A stretch of 64,000 nucleotides of DNA from Crossaster papposus (taxonomy: Eukaryota > Echinodermata > Asteroidea > Velatida > Solasteridae): positions 1-64,000 of the forward strand of contig JBAIAA010000875.1 in NCBI GenBank assembly GCA_037893245.1, written 5' to 3'. Made by a program: the position numbers and the translations under genes. The notes beneath the pieces were generated by a model, which had not been told where the DNA came from, searched no databases, and saw only the letters and a list, made by a program, of their open reading frames with translations. Position 1 is the stretch's first letter; every line of letters starts with the position of its first letter. Shown piece by piece: positions 23,131-36,100 of the stretch.

Positions 23131-25712
23131 AGGTTTTCCCGGACGATATCGCAAAATGTGCACATACATTTGTAACTGGTGCATTCGTTTTCGTGCGAAA
23201 TAGTATGAACGTTCACATTCCCGTTTTCTATTTAACAATTGATAATTTGTTTTTGCATAATGGTGCATCCAGTCGTATGAAATCATCACACGATTTCCCG
23301 AATGTGCACTGAATTTAGTATATTGGTAGTTCATTTTAGCGCGAATTTCAATGCACACCCGCAATTATGTTTTCCTTTTAATTTATCAACAGTCAATTTC
23401 GCTAAATGTGCAGCCGATTTTCTACGCATTTGTATGCCTGGTCAAGCATTGGAATTCATTTATGTGTTATCAAAAGTAACATTATGGGCAATTAAACCAG
23501 GTGGTCTCGTCTTTGAAACTACCAAATAAATGCTATATAAACCACTAAGTTGAAGAAAAACAATCTTTATTTGCTCAGCATTTGCCACGATCGCATCATA
23601 TAGCTACATTTTACTTTATGACCCCTAAAATTTCCCAATATAATGGCTGCAAGAGGGAGATACAGACGAGTCTCGGACGTTGATCGAAATCGTCTCATCG
23701 ATGCCTTTGAGGCTGACGACGCGGACTACTTAGATGTTGCAAATAGACTGGACATCAACCACTCATGTCTTGGTGGACAGTTCATTGGCGGATAGACAAT
23801 TGAACTGATAAAATGATAGAGAAGTCATTAACAAAAACAACATAACCTCAATTCTTCAAAATCCCCATTTGGATAAATTCCTAAGTAACCTAAATCCTGC
23901 AAATTCATCTGATGCATCAACTTCCAAGTGGCCTCATTCCTGCAAAAACCTTCAATTTGCAACGAGGATTTTGGAGGATTTTGGATAGTTAGGGTTAAAA
24001 TATAGGTTTTCCCGGACGATATCGCAAAATGTGCACATAAATTTGTAAAATATGTATTCAATTTCGCGCTAAATTTCAGAACGACGTATATCCGAGTTTC
24101 ATTTTCGCAAAAACGTTTAATTCAAATAAATGAATGTGCTTAGCGTTTCATTTAAACGATTACAAACACGTGATTGGGCTTTCGGTTTGACGTATGCGTG
24201 GCCGATTATTAAGAGTGTGCAATCTATTTCGCAGCAAATCGATTTTTCATTGTGTCACGGCCTGAATTGAATATTCTTTTTCATTTGTTATAATTTAAAT
24301 TCGCATATTCTGCGTTCAATTTCAATAAAGTACATATGGCTATATAACTCACGATACAACTTTGATTCAATCATTAATAAATCAATGTATCGTGGGACTA
24401 ATTGATCATTTATGTGTTGGCTCTTAAATTAATTGTAACCCTAACCATCCCAAATCCTCCAAAATCCTCTTTGCAAATTGGAGGTTTTTGCAGGAATGAG
24501 GTCACTTAGAAGTTGATGCATGCATCAGATAAATTTGCAGGATTGAGGCTACTTAGGAATTTATCCAAATGAGGATTTTGAAGAATTGAGGTTATTTTGT
24601 TTTTGTTAATGACTTCTCTATCATTTTATCAGTTCAATTGTCTATTCGTTAATGAATTGTCCACCAAGACATGAGTGGTTGATGTCCAGTCTATTTGCTA
24701 CATCTAAGTAGTCCGCGTCGTCAGCCTCAAAGGCATCGATAAGACTATTTCGATCAACGTCCGAGACTCGTCTGTATCTCCCTCTTGCAGCCATTATTGG
24801 AAAATTTTAGGGGGCATAAAGAAAAGTCTAGCTATATGATGCGATCGTGGCAAATGCTGAGCAAAGAAAGATTTTTTTTCTTCAACTTAGTGGTTTATAT
24901 AGCATTTATTTGGTAGTTTCAAAGACGAGACCACCTGGTTTAATTCCCAATAATGTTACTTTTGATAACACATATGGATTCCAATGCTTGACCAGGCATA
25001 CAAATGCGTAGAAAATCGGCTGCACATTTAGCGAAATTGATTGTTGATAAATTAAAAGGAAAACATGATTGTGGGTGTGCATTGAAATTCGCGCTAAAAT
25101 GAACTATCAAAATACTAAATTCAGTGCACATTCGGGAAATCGTGTGATGATTTCTTACGACTGGATGCACCATTATGCAAAAACGAATTATCTATTGTTA
25201 AATAGAAAACGGGAATGTGAACGTTCATACTATATCGTCCGCGGGAAAACCTATACATTTAGGAGCCAACACATTAATGAACAACTAGTCCCACAATACT
25301 TTGATTTATTAATGATTTAATCCAAGTTGTATCGTGAATTATATAGCCATGTGAACTTTATTGAAATTAAATGCAGAATGCGGCGAATTTAAATTATAAC
25401 AAACGAAAAAGAATATTCAATTCAGGCCGTGACACAATGATAAATCGATTTGCTGCGAAATAGATTGCACATTCTTAATAATCGGCCACGCATACGTCAA
25501 ACTGAAAGCCCAATCACGTGTTTGTAATCGTTTAAATGAAACGCTAAGTGCATTCATTTATTTGAATTATACAAAATAAAATTTAATGCTTGTTTTTTGC
25601 GAAAATGAAACTCAAACATACGTCGTTCTAAAATTCAGCGCGAAATTGAATGCATCGTTTACAAATGAATGTGCACATTTTGCGATATCGTCCGGGAAAA
25701 ACTATATTTTAA
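23131..25712. mobile_element. Composite inverted element A-B-A'-B' with TATAGGTTTTCCCGG ends
   Basis: Block A (about 23131-23998) and block B (about 24002-24437) each begin with the word ATAGGTTTTCCCGGACGATA. A' (about 24440-25255) is the inverted copy of A, and B' (about 25256-25712) the inverted copy of B, ending with the reverse complement of that word. A contains a start codon at 23643 and a short ORF, MAARGRYRRVSDVDRNRLID and about 30 further residues, repeated inverted at 24650-24795. Its 'RNRLIDAFEADDADYLDVAN' part looks like an N-terminal helix-turn-helix of an IS630/Tc1-type transposase (inference). Relatives of the terminal word lie at 17432 and 28553. Confidence 0.75.
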
Positions 25713-27029
25713 TATGGCGAACTTGACCCACCATGTGGGCGAACCTGCCCCAACAGGATAGGTGTGGGGTAAGTTCGCCCACTTGTCTTTATGTGTTACT
25801 CCTGCTGTTCCTGTAAGACCTGTCATGTCAAAAAACGTGGTGGTATTTAGCCAAGACATAGTGCTTTCACATGTAAAAAATATGGCTTTCTAGCCTGCAA
25901 ATTTACATCTCTAGGCCAGTGAGAAAGAACATTGGGGCGGACTAGCCCTGCTCTCCTCTAAATGTTAAATATTGACGGAAGTTTGGATCTCCACAATATA
26001 AAATATTATCGCCCCGAGTACTCTCCGCGCAATTAGCGTAATATAATACCAAACGTGACTGAAATATACATATAAATAGATATATTGTCTCGTGGCAATA
26101 AGACAAGAAATCACTAGCCTACCCATTCTGAGAGTGAACGTTTTACTCGCGGTGGGGTAAAAAAAGCACTAACCGCAAAAGACTTGGGTCAAATTACCCA
26201 TTGCATATTTATATTATTCCGCCAATCGCAACAAATACTATTTTTGACCTTTCCGGTGTCCCTTATTAAGCCGTGTTCCCATTGACCTTTATTTGGTTAA
26301 CGTACCGCGACTTTTCTGTAGAATGACAACATTAAATACAATGGGAACGCGAGGTAGACTAACGTCCCTGTCAACGTACCGCGGCGTTGATGTAAAACTA
26401 CCAAGCCGAAAGTGGTCGCGAAAGGTTTTCGCTCAGCCTTGCCCTGTATAAGTATAGTCTGGTTCCCTGACCTGATTTTTTTTGCCTAGACGTCTAAATA
26501 CGTCAGATAGCCGCTGGCGACGAAAATAGACCACGACGCACTGCAGGCAGCGAGCTACGTTGCAACACTTCAAATAGTAATATTAGGCATTTCGTCTGGT
26601 GTAATTTTTAACAATGTGAATTTTATTTTAGGCAAACCCCAAAAGAAAATCTGGATCAATAGAAATTATGTTGTTAACGTTGTTTACCTTACAACCACTT
26701 AACCCCAGAGTCTATTCATCAGAACCAAGGTGCCGTACTAAAAGGTGCCCAACAAACACCAACTAGTGTTAATCACATCGTCAGAATAATAGTAATCACA
26801 TGAGGGCGCTTTTACCCGAGAAGAACCATATAACACGAAATACAAAATACATGTAATCCTTTTTTTCAGATTGCACACACATAGGCCTCTTATACCCCTG
26901 TGTGAACGTAATGTCATATAGTGACCACCTTAACGCATATTTCACGAAGTTTTATAGACGACCAATAAAAATGGCATGTTCGGTGATTATGCAGACACCT
27001 TTCCGTGTATTTTTGTTCACGTGTTCAGC

Positions 27030-27144
27030 TCGCGATGCAACAGGCACTGTCGCGAAGAACCCCTCGTCACAATATTTGTGAACGTTGTTGGCATCACACC
27101 ATTGCATTGCTCGCTCGAATAAAAGACCCCATAGACTGTCAATT
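27030..27144. mobile_element. 115-bp repeat unit, copy at the front of sensor exon 2
   Basis: It matches 30038-30152 in 114 of 115 positions by eye (one difference, cgcg versus cgca near the left end). In this copy the flanks (TCAGC left, CAGGC right) do not make a clean target duplication. The unit has no terminal inverted repeats and no poly-A. It lies in the extended ORF upstream of the more likely start of sensor exon 2. Confidence 0.85.
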
Positions 27145-27190
27145 CAGGCGTCAGAGAAGTTTTTGGACAGCACAGCATAGAGTTCTTGTC

Positions 27191-30100
27191 ATGATACAGG
27201 CACGAGTTTATCCCGAGTCTGGTCTGCCGAGGTGCGTTACCCCCTCCACTAAACCCAAAACGGTCGTGAAACAGAAGAGTAGAAGTGGCTTTGGTGTCCC
27301 ACAGGATACATCGATGAAGAAAGAGCAGCGTCGTCAGGTGTTGATGATGGTGGTTATAACATTTATCCCCATCATCACGCTGGCGATGCTGGCAGTCGTT
27401 CTGACGGTCAACTCTAGCGCGGACAGCGCCCGGCTGCAGTTGCTGAGGGATGCGGTCGGCGGTAGCGTGCAGAACGCCGGTCAGTTGGTCCACCATCTGC
27501 AGATTGAGCGAGACATGGCCTCCTACCTGTCGTCCGGCAACAGAGGGGAGCTTGGCAAACTCCAAAGCATCTATGCGGATACTGACTCCGCCATCGAAAA
27601 TATTTCCTGGGCAAACGGCAATTCCGGTGAAGTGCCTGCTTTTTTCGAAACCAAGGAGCGCTATCTGGCCCATCTTACCCTCTTCCGTGAAAAGTTTGTA
27701 TCAAAGCAGAGGTCCGACTTCGACATGCTTGACGTCATGGACTTATACATTATTGACATAGACATTATTCTTGGTTGGCTCTTGGAGGGGATAAAGCTGT
27801 ACGATCCCGCTGGGGAGCTGTGGTCCAAACTCATCTCTTACCAGCTACTGCTTCTGGCCAAAGAACACACCGGAAAAGAGAGAGCAATCGGAAGCAAGTT
27901 CTACTCGCGCGAAGGTTTCAGCCAAAACAACGACTCCATCTGGTTCATGAACGAGAGTGTCTCGGGGATGAGGCTTCTCAACACCGCCTTGAAATTCTCA
28001 TCGTTTCTGCAACAGGCCTCGAATAAGACACTTGACAACAATGTGATGAGGCCAATTGAGAACATGCGATCTGAGATTAACCTCAATAACTACCAGTTGC
28101 AGGAACCTCAAATAGACGAGGGTGAGATGTGGTTTCAAAATATGACCCATTTCATCAACGACCTCCTCCTATTACAGACTAAACTGGGTAAATCGATCAT
28201 AGGGGATCTGAACTCCGACCTGCGATGGAGCTTTTCCTACGTGGTGGCCTGCGCCCTTCTGCTCTCCACGGTTCTCATCACGGGCCCATTGGTCATCCGG
28301 GGAATCATCCGCCAGACCCACCACATGCAACAGGTGAGCGACTCCCTGCATCGGAAGACGCTGGAGCTCCGAGAAGAAAAGATGAAGTCGGACTCGCTGC
28401 TGTATCAGATGCTACCAAAGCTGGTAGCTGAGCAACTCAAGGTGACGGGCCAGGCACCTGCTGAGACCTACGATGAGGTGACGGTGTTGTTTTCAGATTT
28501 GGTCAATTTCACTGCCATGTCTGCCATCAGTTCTTCAATGCAGGTATTATACTATAGATTTTCCCGGACGATATCGGGAAAATGTGGACATCATTTGTAA
28601 AAAATGCATTTGTTTTCGTGCGAAATATGAACGTTCACAGTCCCGTCTACTATTTAACAACTATTTAATTGATAATTCTTTTCACCACGAAGGTGCATTT
28701 ACATCGTGATTAAAATTTGCGCGAAATTGAATGCATCTTTTACAATGTACCTCTGTATATAAATCTTGTATGGTGATGCACCTCTTCATTGCATCTGATG
28801 TCGTAGCTGTAGCTACGAAAGCTTACCCACGCTTTAACTCTATAGTTAGTCATATAAATACGCTCACGCACGAAACTCCTTTGTGAAGCAGTGCTAGTTA
28901 GATATGCCTATTCGAATGGTCGAATTTGCATGAAAAGGTCACGCCCCATTCAAACGAGTTTGCAAAGACCACTGTGCGAGTTAGGTAGCTGGACTAGCTG
29001 GCGCACTGTAAAATACAATGGTTTTTGGTAAAGATTACGTATTCCTACGCCGTCTCCTTTCAGTTTGCAATGAGGTGTGTTTTTCCTCGGCTTGCATGGT
29101 CCCCTCATGTACTTTTGACGCCAGCCGTCACGGGCCTCATGCGATGGTCTTCCAATTGACCATGCCGGCCGAGTGCAAGTCCCTCTTGCAAACGTCTTTA
29201 GCGGAGACGGAGGCGGCCTATCGATCTCGACCCAGTCTTAAGTTGACCATAGACGAGGTCGTTGGAGATGCGCCCGTTGTCGCTCCAGATGTCTCCTATT
29301 CCTCTAAGGCGTCTTTGGCTTAGCCTGGTTATCAAGCGTGTAAACCTGGCTCTCTCCACTACGTCGGTGTTTGGCACCATGACCAGAATACGTCTAAGGC
29401 GGCGCAAATGGAAGGAGTTCAACTATCTCTCCTGTCTAGCATATTATGTCGTGCATGTATCGCTGCCATATAATAGGGTGATAGGCACACGTTTGGTACA
29501 CCTTCAGCTTGGTGTTGTATGTGAGGTTGCTGTTTTGCCAGACCATTAGTTTTCCCCATGCATGGAGGTGGCAGCCTTCCCAATTCTGGCATTAATTATC
29601 CAAGGACAGGTTGTTGGATATGATGAAGCTGAGGTATTAGAAGTTGTGAACAGTATTGAGAGTACGTAGTACCGCTGATAGAGATAGGAGGTGAGGTGTC
29701 AATGTCGTGACCCATGACCTCTCTTGTTCACGTTCATGGTCAGGCCAAAGTCATTGCAGGCCTTGAGAAGCTTGTCTGTCAGAAGTTGGATATCACTTTG
29801 CTAGGCAACCGCGTCGTCGTCGGCAAACAACGTATCTTTTTTGTTAGTTTTTGCTTGCAGGCGTGCTATGTTGAAAAGCCTGCCATCAAATCTAGTGTGC
29901 AGGTAGATTTTCCCAGGGTGGGGCAAGAGGATGGGGGCAAGAACACATCCTTGCTTTACTCCACTGGTTCCCCTGAAAAGGTTTCAAATCGAAACTTACG
30001 ATCCCTTGCATGTTACTATGGAAGGAGACGATCAGACTCGCGATGCAACAGGCACTGTCGCAAAGAACCCCTCGTCACAATATTTGTGAACGTTGTTGGC

Positions 30101-33100
30101 ATCACACCATTGCATTGCTCGCTCGAATAAAAGACCCCATAGACTGTCAATTCAGACAACAAGGACAACCTATCATCCCTAGGATCTTCTGCGGGCAGAG
30201 TCAAATGCCTCTGCGAGATCTACAAAGTCCAAGAACAAAGGTTTTGCTCGAGACACTTTCCTTAGAGCTGTCTCACCAAGAAGATCATGTCCGCTGTGGA
30301 AGGCTTGGATCTGAACCCACACTGGGACTCCGAGTAAACATGATCTGCCAGTCTGAAGTCTGGTCAGGAAAACTCGGGCTTAGATCTTGTCTACTATCTA
30401 CTATCTTGTCTACTGCCCTCTTTCCAGCAGAGGTGGAAAAGTTCGAGCAGATGGGGCAATAAGGTTGGCTTCCCGGCAGCCTTCATTACCTTAGGTGGGA
30501 TGCTGTCACTGCCAGGCGCTTTTTGTTTGAAATTGTGTCAATTGCCTTCTCTAGTTCCTCGGTTGTCCACTTTTTGTCAATAGTATAGAACTCTAGATAG
30601 TGCTCTATTCAACGGTCCATTTGCAATTTGTAATGGCATCTCCGGTTTGGGACATCAGGGATGATGTCTTCTTTGCGAGAGGGCCTGTAGCTCTCCTAAT
30701 CCCTTTAAACGTGGTTCTTGTACTGTCGATGTCTGAGTCCCCTTGGATTTTCGCACAAAGCTGTAGCCAGTAGTTGGCGCATCGGAGAGCAGCCGTTTGT
30801 GCAGTGGCCCTAGCACCCCGAAGCATTTTGCCAGCGTTTCTTCTTTTCTTATTGCCGTAGTCACCTATTGCTGAATTGTATAGATTCCCGAGTGCGTGGC
30901 CTGCCATTTTGCCTCTGCATTCTCCGAGGTAGCATTGGACGGAATGCGCAAGGTTGTTGCTAAACACCTGGGTCTTGAAGGTGTTCCCTGTGCGCCCAAC
31001 GGTGATGCGTGGTGGCCCTTTGGAATTGGAACGGTGGATTCTCTTTGGCTGAAGTGTGGGTTGAATGGACGCAGTTAAGATAATGTCTCCTGGTGAGTAC
31101 CATGCAGGTACAGCTGATGTCAATGGCCTGACCCGGAGTGCATCCACTACACTTTGTGGTGTGACTTGTTGTGGAAGAAAGAGTTAATGTCGTCGAGCAA
31201 GTAAAGGTCTTCTCCGGCTGGTATCTTGCTGATGGCATTATCAAGCTCACAATAAAATGTGTTTTTGGTCTCTGAGGTAGAATGGAGGGTTGGGGCATAC
31301 GTAGACATTACATTTACAAAGCCTGTACCAGTGGAGAAGCGAAGAGAAAGGATTATTTCCGAACCCTACCGTTCTACTGCTGTGATCAGTGAGTTTTTCA
31401 CGGCGAAGCCCACTTCATACCAGAGCTTGTTTCTCTAGTTGTTTTCCCTGTCAGAAGGTGTATTGTGCCTCCTCGAAAGACAAACTGTCGGCCAACCTGG
31501 TTTCCTGCATGACAGCTATATCGATATTAAATTAGTGCAGCTCGGCATCAATCACTGCAGTCTTGCGAGCATATATGTACGTGTGTGTATATACCATATA
31601 ATTAATAGAATAAAGATGTCACAATCAAGTTATTCCCCCTGTTTGTAAAATGATGTCACGGACAACCATTTTAACAGCTGTTTTTTTTTGTAGGCGTGTT
31701 ACATTTGGCCTCAGAATACCATATACTAATTTCAAGTTATATTATAGGCCTACATTTGTCAGTTGTACATTGTTATCGTTTGAAGCAGCAAAGGTTCTCA
31801 AAATATAAAAAAGGGCTACAATTTTACAAAAAAACCGAAATCCTATACCTAACATTTACGAAGACATGAACATTCAAAAGACTGCATTGTCCTCACCGTG
31901 TATTTTCTTTCTCTCCGTGCCCAGGTTATAGTGATGTTGAACACTTTGTACCAGAGCTTGGACTCGCTCATCGACCGTTACGATGTGTACAAAGTTGAGA
32001 CAATTGGGGACGCGTACATGGTCGTTTCAGGTACGCATATGGGCCCCGTTCGTCGTTGTGTGAGGGCGCTGTTATAAACACATTCTTGCTCTTCGTTTGT
32101 TAACATGTTTACTTGCTAAACATGTTTTAGCATGAGAATAAAGTGTTTAGCCATCGAACATTGATGTTTATAGGAATGGGACACGTGCGTTTAGCTTCTA
32201 AACATGTTAACAAACTGATAGTGAGAAAAGTGTTTATACTCGCTAATAAACACCGTTTTTAGATCGTAGCAACCGTACTTCACATCTTGGAGCAAGTTCG
32301 AGTGCTGCTGAACTAGTCCATTTTGCCGATTTCCGATTTAACTTCACGCATGCGTTGTCTGGACTAGCTAGTCAAACCACGCAGCGTTCGAGTGACAACT
32401 AGATTGACTAGTGGTTAAGTCTAGTAAATCTAGTCGCTCAACCGAACTTGCTCTTTACTTCGCTCGGGTACATTAAGCCGCGCTGTGCTCGTCATTCATT
32501 TGATGAAACATTTTCGACGTGCTAGTTGCAATAGACGAGTTTCTAAATTAAAATGTATGCACGCATGCATATAAATATGTATGGAGGCAAGAACAGTTTA
32601 TTTTACATTTCTTCAGCATTGTCTAGTTTTTGTTTTAGTTCTATTCAACCATAATCGCAAAGTCTTAACCACGGCGCGAATCATAGCTTGCGATATGGCA
32701 CACAACGATGACTTTATGAGACGGAGTCCCTCCGTCCCATATCTTGCTTTATATGGTATTGGTAACGACATGGCAGGGTCAATACAAGGCTATATCCACA
32801 AAATCATCGTGTATTAGTTTAGGTGATATGAACAAAATTAAGAAAAAGGAAAAGCCCTATGTTCTGTTCATCGAATAGGCATAGTTCTAGTTTCTTTCTT
32901 CTTCCTTTTTATCCATCCCAAATCCCATAGACTTTGTACACGTTTTGTTCAGCCCCACTTTTAGCATAAAACAAAGTCGTATTCCCATAAAATTTAACAT
33001 AGGTGAAGACCCCATTGAGACCTAGTGCCCGCGAAAAAACATGACGGTGACGTCATCAGGGGGTCACGTGACGTCATCTTAAAAGTGTATTTGCAAAGTA

Positions 33101-36100
33101 ATCGAATGCAGCACCCCCACCACCCCCCCTCCCTAGGTCCAGACAATATGTTCAACTATATTCAGGGACAAGCATTATATCTACGGACAAGTATACTTTC
33201 ACTACCCTGAGGCCAAAACTATATACCTATACCAGTGAAGGGATAATATTTCTAAAAGAAAAATGATACCAAGATATCTTGTTTTAACCAGTTCGCGCCG
33301 GAGGACCTATATACACGCAAAGTTTTCCAAAGATTGAAAACTGATGACGCATAAACACGTCACGACAAGGCCGAAAATGTCTGTCAGCAGCGAGCAAAGC
33401 CGGAAATGCGTGAATGTGCTTCGCGCTACTATCGGCCTGAAGCCGCCTCGAATCGAGTTTTGTTAAAATTATTATCCCGCGCCCGCCTGGTCTCGGTGAT
33501 GTTAAAATAATCCCGGCGCGAACTGGTTTTAATTAAGCTAGTAGTTTTAACTCCAGACCCTGTTTTGTGAAGTGAAGCCAGTGGTCCTTTTGTACCGACA
33601 AATAATACCACATTGTGTTGTTTACAATATTGTTTGTTTACAGTCATTTTTGTTCTCTCTGTACCTAATCAGGAGCTCCGAATCGTAACGGCCGGCGCCA
33701 CGCGCCAGAGATGGCCAAGTTAGCCTTAGCCATTTACCGAGAGATGGCTACCCTACACATCCCGCATTTGCCGGACGACACATTCGAGCTTCGCATCGGT
33801 ATCCACACTGGTGAGCCACATTTTGAAAATTGCTTGTTCTTCGATGGCTCTACATTCTAAAAACAGATTGGTTGAAAATAACCAATTAATTGGTAGATAT
33901 GTGTCCAACCAATATATTGGTTAGGTTTACCCAAAATAATGGTTATTTTGACCAGAATATTTTTTTTAATGACCAATATCATTGGTTATTTCGACCACTA
34001 TTTTTGTTAACATTGACCAGTTTTAGTTAAGGTTATTTCAACCAATCTGTTTTTAGGGTGTATAGACTATAGCTAAATTTACATGCTTGATCGTCAAAGG
34101 CACAATCTTATCCCTATATCTGGCAAACTATTGCCCGGCCAAATGACTGTAATAAATAATTATGTTGGCACGGTGGTATGTAACCCGTAAATGCACATGG
34201 CATCATCATTTGCCTTTAATTCGTTTCCAACAATATCTATATCCACAGAACAACGTTCAAAGCCTTACCAGTAGAAGTTAAAACTCGGCAGATATTACAT
34301 TCTCGTAAAATATATTGTAAGCACACTTATTCTTTTTCTGATAAAATTGACTTTGATATTTAAACAAAATTAGGTATTTTTTTTACTCACCTGTAGGCCT
34401 ATATGTATTTCCACTCGATATTATACCGCGTTTCCTGAAAACAAAAACATTAAAATATTGATAACATTATTACTTATTCTACTTGGTAAAAGTCTTCTGT
34501 GGACCTGTAAGGAAAAAAGTACCAGACTAGTCGCTTAATAATGATGATGCATGTCATGTAATGTAATGTAAATGAGTATATTAAATTACCAATGTAAATG
34601 TTAATCCTGAATGTTGGGTATCCTAACGTAGTCTGACGGTACGTGTGAGACAAAATATAGCAAGTTGTTTCACGCGGTACGTGCAATTTACAAAATATAA
34701 CGGAATGCTACACGTAAAATGTGTAACCAACATATATAATATAGATATGGTTTGAACGATACACATTTCCACTTTAAAATGAGACATCAAACATCAAAAT
34801 CTTATAACGTTTGACAGAGTTATGAGTACTTTTCCAAGTGAGGTCAAATTGACCATGGGACCAAGTTTTTCAATTTTGTTTGGATGTGCAAGTGTTGCAA
34901 TGTGGATGAGCTGTTGGTGATTAGCAGCTAAACGCACGTGTCCAATTTCTAAACATCAATGTTCAATGGCTAAACACTATCCATCCTCATGCTAAACATG
35001 TTTATCATGTAAACATGCTTATACAAACATGGATTTGTTTTCCTTGCTAAAGACAGTTTTTGCAGTGTAAACCAGGCAATTGTCCACACAGAGGCAGGTA
35101 GGATATAGCTACCTTTGTCCCAATACCTAAAATTGAACACTTGGTCCCATGGTCAATTTGACGTCGTTTGAAAAATTACTCATAAATCTGTCAAACATTA
35201 TCAGATTTTGACGTTTTATGTCTCATTTTAAAGTGGGAATGTGTATCTTTCAAACCATGTCTTTATCATATATTTTGATTGCACATAGGGGTTATATGTG
35301 TAGCACTCCATTATCAAATCTAAATGGATTTTTTTCTTGTCTGTCGGAACTTTTTTGACGATTTTGTGTTTCCTTTTCAGGTCCGTGTGCCGCAGGTGTA
35401 GCTGGCTCAACAAGGCCGCGTTACTGCCTGTTTGGAGACACGATCAACACAGCGTCTCGAATGGAGTCTACCGGAGAACGTTAGTACCGTTTTTGTTTTT
35501 AATACCTGACAGTGACATAGACAGTTTGGGAAAGCAGATTCTTCAGGTCTAAAGGTTGCCTTTCAAGCTTCTAATATCAACCTGCGAATCTGGAATGTAA
35601 ACTTACAATATTCACAGTTACTTCTACTACACGTGGCTCCGCTGTCAGATTCAAAATTCAAACGAGGTTAGGAAATCAAGTAAGCCCGGGGCGAGGTTGT
35701 TTCACTAGGTGACGTTATACCCAGCACGATATGTGGCAGAGGGGTACCCCCCTCTTATCCCTATACTTTATACGCACTCAACACTATTGTAACCTAACCC
35801 ATCCCCCCTTGAAACCTAAAAGGAATTCCTGAGATTCCGGGAACACAATGGTCAACACAATAATTTATGTATAAGTCTGATAGCCTCCACTGTCACGTGA
35901 CAAAAAATAGGGGTAATGCGCTGCCTCTTTCCGTAAATGTCCGAAGTTTTCCGAATACGTTTTATTGACGGTCGATTATTATCGTTCGCGATGTTTGAGT
36001 GTCTAGCTGTTGCATAAAGCATAAACCTGATCATTAAAAACAGTTTTTGAGAGTATTATGTATTTATTTTTCTCTTTAAAGCTGGACGAATTCATATCAG

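Larger units (their letters stand above)
15647..27000. other. Stretch between the two sensor exons, no cyclase exon seen
   Basis: I looked for the conserved catalytic motifs ([28 protein letters not shown]) in all plus frames and did not see them. The stretch holds the elements listed separately, notably the CRE-like hairpin at 16590-16850, SINEs, a LINE ORF1-like fragment and the 2.6-kb inverted element. Outside those, including 19330-20560 and 25730-27000, I see AT-rich sequence without recognisable content. Confidence 0.6.

Noticed and set aside
27017-27673. 218-codon minus-strand ORF opposite sensor exon 2
   Set aside because: Antisense shadow of the conserved plus-strand coding exon; no family features.
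30605-31147. Minus-strand 180-codon ORF as a host gene
   Set aside because: It is the linker part of the LINE lying between its endonuclease and reverse transcriptase remnants.
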